A stretch of DNA of 39,674 bases, taken from positions 1 through 39,674 of the forward strand of contig CANLXL010000022.1 in assembly GCA_947495125.1 (NCBI GenBank), written 5' to 3'. The DNA is from an uncultured Flaviramulus sp. (GTDB taxonomy: Bacteria > Bacteroidota > Bacteroidia > Flavobacteriales > Flavobacteriaceae). Below the pieces are notes generated by a model, which ran no database searches, was not told where the DNA came from, and saw only the letters and a list, made by a program, of their open reading frames with translations. The position numbers and the translations under genes are program-made. This document shows, one piece after another, positions 1 through 9,093 of the stretch (position 1 is the first letter of the stretch; each line of letters opens with the position of its first letter).

Positions 1-500
1 CGTTGAACACCTCTATAACCCGTTAAAAAATTATGAAGTTGATAACCATACCTATAGTTTACTGTTAATGCTGCCCCTGCTGCCCCACTTAAATAAGTAC
101 TAAGACCTGTATTAATTGACATATAGGTGCTTACTCCATAATATTGTAAAGTTGCAACACCACTGCTAATTGGAACTCCTAATCCGGCATACCCCAAATA
201 ACTACCAGCAATTCCTCCTCCAGCAATTACGGCTAAAGGAGTTCCAATTCCAATAGACGCGAAGTTCATCACATCATAACCTAAATCACCTGGATCCCAG
301 CTTTCCCATCCTGCATCAAAAACTGCTGAAAACCCTCTAAACCTACCTGACCACCATAGAGTACTAATATAATGACTCTTAGATTTATTAGAAATCCAAA
401 CTTCATCTAAACCATTTCCTGTTATGATCTTCCATTTACCTCCAGTGAAAACGTAAGAGTATCCATTTGGGTGATCGTAAGTTTCTCCTTCACTGCCCGG
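1..500 (-). pseudogene. Displaced (orphan) RHS C-terminal tip fragment, no start codon, runs off the window
   Basis: Read on the minus strand from base 500, the frame is open for 166 codons without a stop and continues past the window edge. It begins right after the TAA of the upstream membrane protein gene and lies in the same frame, with no start codon at its head. The first residues read PGSEGETYDHPNGYSYVFTG, which resembles the start of the variable tip in the neighbouring RHS protein (ADSGNYDHSQQ). A Gly/Ala-rich, membrane-like stretch follows (FASIGIGTPLAVIAGGGIAG), again like the tip of the neighbour. Orphan toxin tips lacking starts, placed behind the immunity gene of the active tip, are known for Rhs and CDI loci; calling this one is inference. 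Alternatives are an internal start (an ATG reading MNFASIG exists) or a live gene whose start I have not recognised. Confidence 0.6.
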
Positions 501-893
501 TTACTTTACCAAAGTTTCTAAGGCAATATACAAAGCAGTAAAAGAAAATAGTATATAGAACCAAAATAAAAAAGATTTTACTTCTTTATTCTTGGAAGAA
601 CTTTTATCAAAAGATTTCTCAATATTTAAGTATTTTTTCTTTTTAAGGAATAAAAAATAATTAACAACATAAATTAAACTCATAAAAATGACACCTAGTA
701 TTGGATTTAATCTAGCAACATTTATCAATTCTATTCCATGAACAAATATGATATACAAAGTCAAAAGATTAAACGATTGTAAAATCGATATCGAAAAAAA
801 AGCAACATACTGAGGCATCCTTATATTCACACTCCAACTGTTCTCAGCCAAGATTGCCAGTTTATACAACCTATAGAAAATAAACTTATACAT
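501..893 (-). CDS. Small multi-pass membrane protein, candidate immunity protein of the RHS toxin
   Basis: A 130-aa protein whose ATG lies 10 bases after the RHS stop codon, so the two are surely co-transcribed. Hydrophobic segments are visible at about residues 27-52, 60-84 and 108-127, with a Lys-rich cytoplasmic-looking loop (KKKKYLNIEKSFDKSSSKNK) between the last two. There is no signal peptide of the Sec-cleaved kind and no catalytic motif. In polymorphic toxin loci the gene directly behind the toxin tip is usually the immunity gene; a membrane immunity protein would fit a toxin that acts on or from the periplasm or inner membrane. The function is inferred from position only. Base composition is very A+T-rich, like the RHS tip and unlike the RHS core. 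Confidence 0.7.
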   Translation of the reverse strand: MYKFIFYRLYKLAILAENSWSVNIRMPQYVAFFSISILQSFNLLTLYIIFVHGIELINVARLNPILGVIFMSLIYVVNYFLFLKKKKYLNIEKSFDKSSSKNKEVKSFLFWFYILFSFTALYIALETLVK

Positions 894-903
894 ATACTTC
901 GTT

Positions 904-3900
904 TTAGTACCCTAATTTATTATGAACTAGTATTCCATTAGCAAAAAAAGTAAAATTCTTTTTTACATGTTCTAAATTATACATTTCAACAAATTCTCCA
1001 GTGTCTTCAAGAGAAATAATCTTATGCTCTACTAATATTCCATCCATATAATATAAAACTATATCATCAATTTCTAATTTATTCACATCAAAGTTTAGCT
1101 CTTTTTTGGCTTCTTCTAAATCAAAAACTGACCAACCTTTATCTTTAACCCAAAATGGATGAGCAGGTGAAAATTCATTAATAATTCCGTTGCTAAATCT
1201 AGCTTTAATCCTCTTATATTTTTTTAGTTTACTTGGTAAAGCAACTACAATATCTGTTTCAATTTTCATTTTACTGATATCTACACTTAAAATTTTATCA
1301 CCTACAACAATATCTTCTATATTTTTAATTCCCCCATTACCCATCAAAATTTTAGTGCCAGCAATAAAACAAGTTGTACTACCTTCATGTTCTGGTAAAT
1401 ACCCTGAGTCTTCAAGATATCTTACACCAAAATATAACCCTGAAATAACCCATCCCGGAGGGCCTCCCCATATACCTACACCAGTAAAGAACAAATTTGT
1501 ACCAGCTCTTCCAGGGGACACAGTAAATGCAGTTGGGTCATTGGGATTTGCATAGTAATTATATACACCAATTCCATCAATAGCGATTCCAAAACCAGCC
1601 AAACCATAGCTACCGAATCTTGCTAATTTATATTGTGTAGCAAAAGCCCCAGCTCTAGCAGATCTCACTTTACCATTTTGTAACCAAATATCTTTTCTAA
1701 CCCCAGCAGTAGTTAAGTAAGTACCAGTAGCTAAATTTATATCTACAACACCCCATACTGTTGAAAGTATTGAGCCATATTTTGCTGTAGTATTAAGGTT
1801 TATAACAGATTGCTTGCTAATCACATAGGTGAGACCTCCTTGCTTTAATCTCTCTATTTGTCTTAATTTACCCGAAAAATAGTTTTTATAATCAACATTA
1901 TTTTCACAAGTGTCTGGACATAGCTCACAATCATCACATCCTTCTTGTAATTCTCCAGTTATAACTTTGCCAGTCTTTTTAGAGGAACCAATATTTTCCT
2001 CAATAATACCACTACTTCCTGATTCAACACCTCTAGCATAATCTAACCAATGCCCACCATTATAATTGTTAGCAAAATCACTCATAAAAAAGGATTGTTG
2101 GCTATGGTCATAGTTACCACTATCAGCACCACTAGGATCAGCCCAAAACACAGGATTATTATCAAACGCCGTATAAGTACTCATGCTATGATGCGTAACA
2201 GGATCAATCCCCGTAAACCTTGCAATTGCAGGGTCATACTGTCTAAAATCCATCTCATATAAATTAAGCCCTAAACTTTCTTCATATTCAACACCATTAT
2301 ACAATTCATATTTATGATTAGTAACAGGGTTATTATTATACCCTTTATGTTTAAGTCCAAATGGATAGTAGTTATTCTCCTCCAATATTTCAGAGCTTTC
2401 TGCAATCCCATCACTATCACTATCCTGATAACTTAGACGTACATTGCCTAAATGATCTTTATATTGATACACATACTCGTACCCAGAACCGGAAGCATCT
2501 ATATAGCCTTCAGGGTGGTTAAAGAATTTCAAAGAACTGCCTTCGTATACATAATTACCAGCATACTCGGTTGTGGTGCCACCATTGCTTACTACTTTTT
2601 TTAGTTTGACACCGGTCGCATCGTAAAAGTACGAAATATTTCCGCTCGGCAGGTAAACTTTTGTAGGTAAATTTAGATGGTTATACTCGATACTGGTAAT
2701 GCCTTTGTTATCGTCTTTGGTCATATTTCCATTCGAGTCATAATCATATTCGATGGTATTGTTCGCTATTTCTTTAAAGCCATAACTCTCATAACCCGTA
2801 TCGTTAACACTTTTTAATTTGTTGCTGTTGGACTCATAAACATAGCTTAAAATATCCATATTGGTGGCAAAATGAGAGCTATTGGTAGACACCGGTTGTG
2901 CTACCTTATGGCCGGCTCTATTAAGTGTCATGATGTTTCCATTTTTATCATAGGTCAGGTTACTTAAACTATAACGGCTAATGTCGTCCGTGGCATTGGT
3001 AATTCTGTTTAAAGCATCATAAGAGTACTTGTACCATTTCAAGCCACTATCCGTATTGGCGGTTTTCCATTCAACCTCGGAGATATTCCCGTTATAAAGC
3101 TTCGTGGCATTATGATCTTCTGTATTATAGTTGATCTTAAAAGCAAACAGGTCAGTTCCCAAACTGGCGGGGTTATTAATTTGTTTAAGCCAGCCACGGA
3201 TATTATAGGTGTAATCCACGGTTTGTAATCGATTTTGTGTGGTTTGACCACCAACATCCTTACTTTCCAGTTGTCCCAAATCGTCATAAGTGTTTTCCAC
3301 GATCACCTCGAACACATCGGTATTATCCAATTCCTGGGTTTGCTTGGTTAAGCGTCCCATATGATCGTAAGTCATAACATCTTCGGTAATGACATTAACA
3401 GAGCCCTTGGTATGCGACGTCATGGTTTTATCCACAGCTCCTGTAAAATCCAGCACATTTTCAACGATGTCTGTCGTACCCAGGTAATCGTTTACACTTT
3501 TAACGTAGATGGTACGTCCGTTTTCATCATATCCCATTGTGGTTGTGATCCATTCTACCGGACTACTATCCAACACCCGCACTTTGGAGCCTGTGGCTAA
3601 ACCTTTAGTGAGTTTACGTGTCCCACCGGCATTATCATGATTGATCACCACCTGGCCACCGGAGATTTCCGGCATGCTGCTAAACCCGTCGTAGGTATAA
3701 TCATCGTAATAATTGATGGTAAAAACATCTACTGAGGAAGTGGGGATGTAGGCCCCGTTGGTAAAATAATTCTCATAATATAAGGTCGTACCGTTCAGTG
3801 TAATGGAGAGCGTTCGTTTGTCGACCGTCTGACTATAACCGCCCGTATTTAAGTGATTCTGCATGGCCTGGCGCGACCAGTTTTTATTAACCATTCCGGT

Positions 3901-5508
3901 ATAAGCCACACGCCCGAAATCATCGTAGGTGGTAAACAACCAGTCATTATCATCCCGAAGGTTTTTATCCTGGGTCATGATGAGCCGATCCAGTTTGTTA
4001 TAAACGATATACTCCCATTCTTTTCCGGGGATTCTCTTTTCCACCAGGCGGTTGCGGTCGTCGTATTTATATTGGTACCCCAAATCGTTCATTTGAGAGT
4101 TAATGGTCGACAAGGTCGCCGTACTCGCATCCATTTTAGGTGGCAATACATAAGTTAGGTTTCCATACTCATCATATAGATAATAGGTGTCGTGAGCTAC
4201 ATTAGTATGTGTGGTTGTTCCTATTTTTGAAGTCCCATAGGTTCGTTTTAAGATCACACGTCCCTGTTGGTCTTTAAACTCTTCGGTAGTATGAGCCACC
4301 GTACTAACACTGCTATCATAGTTCTCATCTTTGGTTACCGTTTTATGCAGGGTTCCGGCCTCATAGTTTCCGTTATTATTTCCGGAACCGGTATCCAGGC
4401 TTAACGTCGGATTATAGGTCGTGATATTGCTGCTAACCGAAGCCGAAGTAGCCACTTCAAAGCGTCTGACTTCCGATCCGGTATTCACCTGGTAGTCGAA
4501 TTCGATTTCATGACCACCACCAATTCGCCAATCACTACCCGGAGCGCCTTGTTGGGTCACCCGGCTTATCGGTGAGTCCTCCAGGTTTTTTTCTGAATAC
4601 GGATAAGAAGAGCTACCGAATTTAGCATCGTAAAAGGTATTGGTCGCACTAAGGGCGTTGGTTTTATATCCGCCATAGTTAGTGGATAGTGCATAAGGGA
4701 GATACTCCTTATCTTGCCTTCCATAGTCATCATAATCTATATGAGTGATGATGTCTTCGTTATCACCGCCGGCACGAATCCCGATACTTTGTACCGCTCT
4801 TCCCAGGCCGTCAAAATAGGTCACCGTTTCCATTTTATGGGCATTAGAGATGTTTGAAAGGTTTGTTGTTCTTTTGCGTGGGACGACAGTATGAACATAG
4901 TTCTCATCACTAAGATTTGTGTCCATAGACGGCGCGTAAGGATCCACCGTATACGTTACCAAAGTTGCCGGACTCCATGTATTGGAAGAACTTACATAGG
5001 CTCTTAAATAATAAGAGGTGGTTCCATAAGGCCGGTCGATATAATAGGACGGATCGGCCGTACTGGTTCCCGAAGCACTGCTTTGCCAGTACCAGATCTC
5101 TCCGGCCGGTGGAGTGGTTCTTATAAGCCTGGTATAACCGGGAAATTTGCTTATTTCGGGGGCCGGAGGCGCAAATGGCCCGGTACCAATGGTCACTGTT
5201 TTTCCGCCTAAAAGGATCAAACCTGATTTACAGACGATGGTTCCGGTTCCCGCTGCGCCCCATTGGACATTGACATGATAATTAGTACCGGTGATTCCTC
5301 CGGATAAGGCCGTTCCGCCTGTGGCCGTCCATTTAAGTTTCGGGCTATAGGTGGTGCCCGTATCATGGTAATAAGTATGCGTACTATTCGGGTTTACCGG
5401 AGAAGGCCCCGTAACCAGTTGCGCATGGGTAAGTTGTACCGATACCAGTATCAAGCATATGCAGAGTATCGTTTTATAATTGCTGAGATGTTTTATAAAG
5501 TATGACAT
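904..5508 (-). CDS. Exported RHS/YD-repeat polymorphic toxin-type protein with C-terminal Hint domain
   Basis: 1534 aa. Residues 1-30 are a Sec signal peptide ending THAQ. Residues about 31-190 look like Ig/PKD-type beta domains. A DUF6443-like region follows (METVTYFDGLGRAVQSIG), the usual N-terminal module of Bacteroidetes RHS proteins. YD repeats fill about 220-1000 (YDDYGR, YDHMGRL, YDSNGNM). The RHS core-associated domain ends about 1123 (YKDHLGNVRLSY, YYPFGLKHKGY, DFRQYDPAIARFTGIDP). From D1124 the variable tip runs about 410 aa: a Cys cluster at 1191-1201, a Gly-rich hydrophobic stretch about 1290-1370, and a Hint domain from C1380. RHS repeats build a shell that encloses the toxin tip. 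I do not recognise a nuclease or deaminase motif in the tip. It lies downstream of a YD-repeat protein and a small exported protein, and upstream of the immunity candidate. The tip is richer in A+T than the core, suggesting replacement by recombination. Confidence 0.93.
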   Translation of the reverse strand: MSYFIKHLSNYKTILCICLILVSVQLTHAQLVTGPSPVNPNSTHTYYHDTGTTYSPKLKWTATGGTALSGGITGTNYHVNVQWGAAGTGTIVCKSGLILLGGKTVTIGTGPFAPPAPEISKFPGYTRLIRTTPPAGEIWYWQSSASGTSTADPSYYIDRPYGTTSYYLRAYVSSSNTWSPATLVTYTVDPYAPSMDTNLSDENYVHTVVPRKRTTNLSNISNAHKMETVTYFDGLGRAVQSIGIRAGGDNEDIITHIDYDDYGRQDKEYLPYALSTNYGGYKTNALSATNTFYDAKFGSSSYPYSEKNLEDSPISRVTQQGAPGSDWRIGGGHEIEFDYQVNTGSEVRRFEVATSASVSSNITTYNPTLSLDTGSGNNNGNYEAGTLHKTVTKDENYDSSVSTVAHTTEEFKDQQGRVILKRTYGTSKIGTTTHTNVAHDTYYLYDEYGNLTYVLPPKMDASTATLSTINSQMNDLGYQYKYDDRNRLVEKRIPGKEWEYIVYNKLDRLIMTQDKNLRDDNDWLFTTYDDFGRVAYTGMVNKNWSRQAMQNHLNTGGYSQTVDKRTLSITLNGTTLYYENYFTNGAYIPTSSVDVFTINYYDDYTYDGFSSMPEISGGQVVINHDNAGGTRKLTKGLATGSKVRVLDSSPVEWITTTMGYDENGRTIYVKSVNDYLGTTDIVENVLDFTGAVDKTMTSHTKGSVNVITEDVMTYDHMGRLTKQTQELDNTDVFEVIVENTYDDLGQLESKDVGGQTTQNRLQTVDYTYNIRGWLKQINNPASLGTDLFAFKINYNTEDHNATKLYNGNISEVEWKTANTDSGLKWYKYSYDALNRITNATDDISRYSLSNLTYDKNGNIMTLNRAGHKVAQPVSTNSSHFATNMDILSYVYESNSNKLKSVNDTGYESYGFKEIANNTIEYDYDSNGNMTKDDNKGITSIEYNHLNLPTKVYLPSGNISYFYDATGVKLKKVVSNGGTTTEYAGNYVYEGSSLKFFNHPEGYIDASGSGYEYVYQYKDHLGNVRLSYQDSDSDGIAESSEILEENNYYPFGLKHKGYNNNPVTNHKYELYNGVEYEESLGLNLYEMDFRQYDPAIARFTGIDPVTHHSMSTYTAFDNNPVFWADPSGADSGNYDHSQQSFFMSDFANNYNGGHWLDYARGVESGSSGIIEENIGSSKKTGKVITGELQEGCDDCELCPDTCENNVDYKNYFSGKLRQIERLKQGGLTYVISKQSVINLNTTAKYGSILSTVWGVVDINLATGTYLTTAGVRKDIWLQNGKVRSARAGAFATQYKLARFGSYGLAGFGIAIDGIGVYNYYANPNDPTAFTVSPGRAGTNLFFTGVGIWGGPPGWVISGLYFGVRYLEDSGYLPEHEGSTTCFIAGTKILMGNGGIKNIEDIVVGDKILSVDISKMKIETDIVVALPSKLKKYKRIKARFSNGIINEFSPAHPFWVKDKGWSVFDLEEAKKELNFDVNKLEIDDIVLYYMDGILVEHKIISLEDTGEFVEMYNLEHVKKNFTFFANGILVHNKLGY
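919..1371 (-). other. Hint (intein/hedgehog-type) autoprocessing domain at the C terminus of the RHS protein
   Basis: Residues 1380-1530 of the RHS protein. It starts with the nucleophile Cys in TTCFIAGTKILMGNG, continues with the typical IEDIVVGDKILSVD strand, has a block with His in FSPAHPFWV (H1450), and closes with FFANGILVHN, giving the His-Asn pair (H1529-N1530). Only four residues (KLGY) follow. Hint domains in toxins normally sit before the toxin domain and release it; here there is nothing to release downstream, so cleavage at C1380 on the N-terminal side, as in hedgehog, is the more useful reaction. The motif assignment is seen in the sequence; the cleavage model is inference. Confidence 0.85.
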
Positions 5509-5521
5509 GGTTTCTATGCTT

Positions 5522-5935
5522 TTATTGATACGAAATCGTATTGATGTTAAACGTATAGGTGGCTTCTTCTAAGCCATTTTCACTAAAGACCAGCGTGGCT
5601 GTAATACCTGTGGTATTTCCCAGAATGGTTAGGTCGAGCTCGTAAGTTTCGAAGCTCATTTCATAGTGTAGGGTTCCGGTTGAATTCGTTTCATTCCAGT
5701 CCTCGGAAGCACTGGTGATGGTATAACTTGTACTGTCTGAAGCGCCATTATTGCTTTGATTCCAAACCATCGTATTATCGTTTTTAATCATGGCGGAATT
5801 GACATTGATTTCCTGGCCACCCACGGTTACTTTATCAAAGGTGAAGGTATAGTCCATCGTGTTGCTTTGTGCCACCATATCGGAAGCCGAAAATACCAGC
5901 AACAGGACGATCAAATATTTATATATAGTATTCAT
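5522..5935 (-). CDS. Small exported protein between two YD/RHS genes
   Basis: 137 aa. Residues 1-23 form a Sec signal peptide (LIVLLLVFSASDMVAQ). The mature part is rich in Ser, Thr and Asn, has alternating hydrophobic residues typical of a beta-sandwich, and no Cys or catalytic motif. It resembles lipocalin-like or META-like small secreted beta proteins in general look only; I do not recognise the family. The stop lies 13 bases before the RHS start codon and the start lies 33 bases after the end of the YD-repeat gene, so all three are likely transcribed together. A role as a secreted partner or assembly factor for the RHS shell is inference from context. Confidence 0.8.
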   Translation of the reverse strand: MNTIYKYLIVLLLVFSASDMVAQSNTMDYTFTFDKVTVGGQEINVNSAMIKNDNTMVWNQSNNGASDSTSYTITSASEDWNETNSTGTLHYEMSFETYELDLTILGNTTGITATLVFSENGLEEATYTFNINTISYQ

Positions 5936-5968
5936 GATGTTTTATATTTTTATGATTAATGAGAATTC

Positions 5969-8900
5969 TTATTGGCCTTTATAGTGATATTCGTTTTTCG
6001 AGAGGATATAGCCATTGGCATCTATAACCTGCTTTAAACGGTTAAAATTGTCGTAGTCGTAGTAGATGGCACGTCCTTTGGTATCGGTGATACTGGTCAC
6101 CCCGATCAACGGGTCATACGTATAAGTAGTAACCATGGCGCTGGGTAAGGCATCTCTCAGATCGTTTAAGGCTGTTCGTAAATCCCCTTCTTTACCGGTG
6201 CTACCGGTGGTTCGGTCATTGTCTTCATCAGAGCGTCCCTGTATTTCTGCCAGGGTATTATAATTTAAATGTAAGCTCGCTATGGCTGTGGATACTCCTG
6301 AATAGGTAGCATTTTCAATTTTAGCGATCGGGAATTGTTTACGATACCCCCAGATATAAACGATATGAGTGCCATCGGTCTGACTCACTTCTTTGGGATT
6401 CCCACTGTCGTAGTAGCTTATGTATTCGATCCGTTCTTCCAAACTTCCTGCACCTTTAGCGGTTGCCACGGATTCCGGTAATATGACATCTGTAAACTCT
6501 TCATCAAAATTTGTACGCTGTATTGAAAGTAAAGTTTCTGTACTTGATACTTTTTTATAAGTTTCCACTTGTACGGGAGTGGCGATTTGATGCAGATCGG
6601 CTGCTTTCATGGCCGTAACCGCAGAAAACTGAGAGGTGTTCATACCTCCCCCTTTAATGCTACTGTTATCCTGTAAGGTAGATGCCGTTTTAATATCATC
6701 AGGATATCGGGTTTTGGTGATAAGGGTTTCGCCTTCACTGGTTGTGGTTTCTGTTTCAGCAACCATATAATTATCATTGTAACTATAATCTGTGATGGTT
6801 TCTGTAAAGTCTACGCCATTGGGAGCATATACTTTTTGCCTGGTTTGTGTGAGCGCTTTTTTACCTAAGGAAACCTCCTCTATAAAATAACTGAATTGAT
6901 AACTGTTAGGGTCTGTAGCTGTATAAGGAACAGGTGGAGTATACCACCAATCTGTAGGATCCATATAAATTGGAAATAGTACGTTGGATTTTAAGGTGGA
7001 TGACGCCAACACATCGTAGTCATGTTCTGTAGATGTTACTATCTGAAAATCCTGAGCTCCGGAGCCTGTTCTTTTAAAAACTTCCTTTTTCTTCAAAGAA
7101 CCATACTGCCATAAATCTGGCTCGTAATAGGAAAAATATGATAAATTCTGGACCTGGTCAAGTACACCTTGAGGTGCAAAAGTTGCACTTGCATGTTTAA
7201 ATATTACAGGTAAATTACCATCGAGTAGTCTAGTGGCTGCGATGGTCTCATAAGTATATACTGTTTTACCTATATCGTCCTGAGCTGTATTGTCGAGATT
7301 ATACTCGTATACTTTTCCGTATTCAACAATAGGTACACCGCCAATATTATTGTTATAGTTAGAATTGGTAGAAACCTTGGCATTAGGTGCATTTGAAGTG
7401 CTTTTAGTTATATATTTCTTAATATAAGAATTCATACCTGCGGGTTGTAGAATGTTTGCAGAACCATACTCATAAGATTTTATACTTCTAGGATTGGTAT
7501 TAACCCCATCATAGTTTTTAATGGATTCAATTCTTAAACCGCCTATATAATCCGTAGCATTGTATTTATGAATATCATATTCAAATTCTGTATAACCACC
7601 TGTGGGGTAAGTGATTTTTTCTAAAGAAGCTGCCTTTATTTTAGTCGTATTGGTCTTTCTGTTGCCGTTCCCCACATTATAACCAGTAGAAGAACCTACA
7701 CCCTGAGTATCATAAGTAGTTATACTAAAGGATGTATTTATAATCATACTCCCTGTATTGCCATTGGCATAACCCCAGAAGTCCTGTTTTTTAGAACCTC
7801 TATAGGGTAATTGGGTGGCATTATAATCAAAACTGTATTCTTTTGCTCCGGTACCTGTACCTATAGTTATTTTATTTAGTTTTAATGATTTTTCTCTACT
7901 ATTTTTCATTCTGGTAGTTGTAAAAATCTCTCCCTGAGGTACGCCACTTGGGTAGCTAGCACTGGCTCTGGAAAAAGTACCATAGTCAAAAGTGAATTCC
8001 TCAATAAAGATTTCGTTATTGTTGTCATCTACAAAATAGACTTTGATATTATCCAATTGATACTCATCTGCGAGGTCTGGTCTGTTTAGTGATGAATTAA
8101 AACGTACAACGCCATTTTTAAATTCTATCTTCTCTAAATACTTTTTATAAGCATGACGTTGGCTTGGATAATCTCCATTGATCTGACCAAAATGTGGGTT
8201 ACCAAAATGAGCGCTCTCACCTATAGCGACAGGATAATCTGCACTAAGCTTATTTTTGTATGTAAAGGAAATGGTATCGCCCCTATCTGGTGTAATCATT
8301 TCTCTTAGATACCATGACGTTACAGGGGCTGATGTACCATTTGTCCAGGTTAAAACATCGTTTGCGCTTTCATCGGATGCCCCGAAATATAAAATGGTAC
8401 CGTCTTCTCTTATTATTTTGACTTCATTGTTGGATATGACGTCAACATCAACTTGATTGTAATCTCTAAAAACCGCCTCATCATTACTGTCAAAATAAAA
8501 GATTCCACTAAGACCTGGCGCATTAATTACAAATTCATCTGGTGCCATATCTTTTTCACTCTTAAAGGCTTGATTCAAATACGTATAATTAGTTTGATTA
8601 AATGCGTAATTATTCATGTCCGGTATATCTGGCTGTCCGAGAACTTTATCTGGAATACCTTTGGTATTTCTTATAATGGCACCGCCACTATTTAAGGTCC
8701 AACCCAACCCTACCCAGGAGGCCAATTCGTTTACTTTGATCCCCGAACTATGATAGCTTAATGATATGGGTAATTGTTGTTTACCGGTATTGATGGTATA
8801 AATAGGTACGCCAATATTGACAGTTCCTAAATTGTAGTTTACCGGATACATACCAAACTTACCCAAACTGGCGGCGTTTGGAGATACCGGAACATAAGTA

Positions 8901-8986
8901 GAAAGCTGGGGTGCGGGATCTTGACCAAAAACAGGATTAAAGCATATAAGCAAAAAAACTAAAAGAAATAAAAAGTATGTTTTCAT
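5969..8986 (-). CDS. Exported YD-repeat/RHS-like shell protein without RHS core
   Basis: 1005 aa from the ATG at 8986, chosen because it starts a clean signal peptide (MKTYFLFLLVFLLICFNPV, cleaved after FGQ); an ATG 63 bases upstream would put 21 extra residues before it. After the signal peptide comes a region (VNIGVPIYTINTGKQQLPIS, LSYHSSGIKV, VGLGWTLNSGG) that recalls the SpvB/Tc-toxin-like N-terminal shell of other YD proteins. YD-type strands are frequent and the protein ends with typical repeats (YDYDNFNRLKQVIDANGYI). It has no RHS core-associated domain and no toxin tip, so it stops where the partner RHS protein's repeats would continue. First gene of the RHS operon. It may form part of a two-chain shell with the RHS protein; that is inference. 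Confidence 0.9.
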   Translation of the reverse strand: MKTYFLFLLVFLLICFNPVFGQDPAPQLSTYVPVSPNAASLGKFGMYPVNYNLGTVNIGVPIYTINTGKQQLPISLSYHSSGIKVNELASWVGLGWTLNSGGAIIRNTKGIPDKVLGQPDIPDMNNYAFNQTNYTYLNQAFKSEKDMAPDEFVINAPGLSGIFYFDSNDEAVFRDYNQVDVDVISNNEVKIIREDGTILYFGASDESANDVLTWTNGTSAPVTSWYLREMITPDRGDTISFTYKNKLSADYPVAIGESAHFGNPHFGQINGDYPSQRHAYKKYLEKIEFKNGVVRFNSSLNRPDLADEYQLDNIKVYFVDDNNNEIFIEEFTFDYGTFSRASASYPSGVPQGEIFTTTRMKNSREKSLKLNKITIGTGTGAKEYSFDYNATQLPYRGSKKQDFWGYANGNTGSMIINTSFSITTYDTQGVGSSTGYNVGNGNRKTNTTKIKAASLEKITYPTGGYTEFEYDIHKYNATDYIGGLRIESIKNYDGVNTNPRSIKSYEYGSANILQPAGMNSYIKKYITKSTSNAPNAKVSTNSNYNNNIGGVPIVEYGKVYEYNLDNTAQDDIGKTVYTYETIAATRLLDGNLPVIFKHASATFAPQGVLDQVQNLSYFSYYEPDLWQYGSLKKKEVFKRTGSGAQDFQIVTSTEHDYDVLASSTLKSNVLFPIYMDPTDWWYTPPVPYTATDPNSYQFSYFIEEVSLGKKALTQTRQKVYAPNGVDFTETITDYSYNDNYMVAETETTTSEGETLITKTRYPDDIKTASTLQDNSSIKGGGMNTSQFSAVTAMKAADLHQIATPVQVETYKKVSSTETLLSIQRTNFDEEFTDVILPESVATAKGAGSLEERIEYISYYDSGNPKEVSQTDGTHIVYIWGYRKQFPIAKIENATYSGVSTAIASLHLNYNTLAEIQGRSDEDNDRTTGSTGKEGDLRTALNDLRDALPSAMVTTYTYDPLIGVTSITDTKGRAIYYDYDNFNRLKQVIDANGYILSKNEYHYKGQ

Positions 8987-9064
8987 AAGAACATGATTTA
9001 CAGGTTTATAATGAGTCCATAAAATTATAACTCTCTGTAAAACAAGCACTACGTTTTTACTTAC

Positions 9065-9093
9065 TTTTTGTAAGGGTTGATAAGTTTTTGTAA
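9065..9093. repeat. Direct repeat pair TTTTTGTAA, 20 bases apart
   Basis: The 9-mer TTTTTGTAA occurs at 9065-9073 and again at 9085-9093, exactly 20 bases later. The first copy is also part of an inverted repeat TTAC-TTTTT-GTAA (9061-9073). The pair lies about 80-110 bases upstream of the chosen start of the YD-repeat gene. Tandem 9-base boxes about two helix turns apart are typical operators of dimeric regulators; in this A+T-rich DNA chance cannot be excluded. Confidence 0.4.

Noticed and set aside
1190-1555. Open frame on the plus strand inside the RHS tip
   Set aside because: It is antisense to the conserved Hint and tip coding sequence, with no promoter or family features.
904-8986. A single RHS gene broken by a frameshift
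   Set aside because: Each of the three genes has its own start and signal peptide, so the split looks natural.
8987-9049. N-terminal extension of the YD-repeat protein
   Set aside because: The extra 21 residues precede a perfect signal peptide and are not signal-like, so the start at 8986 is preferred.
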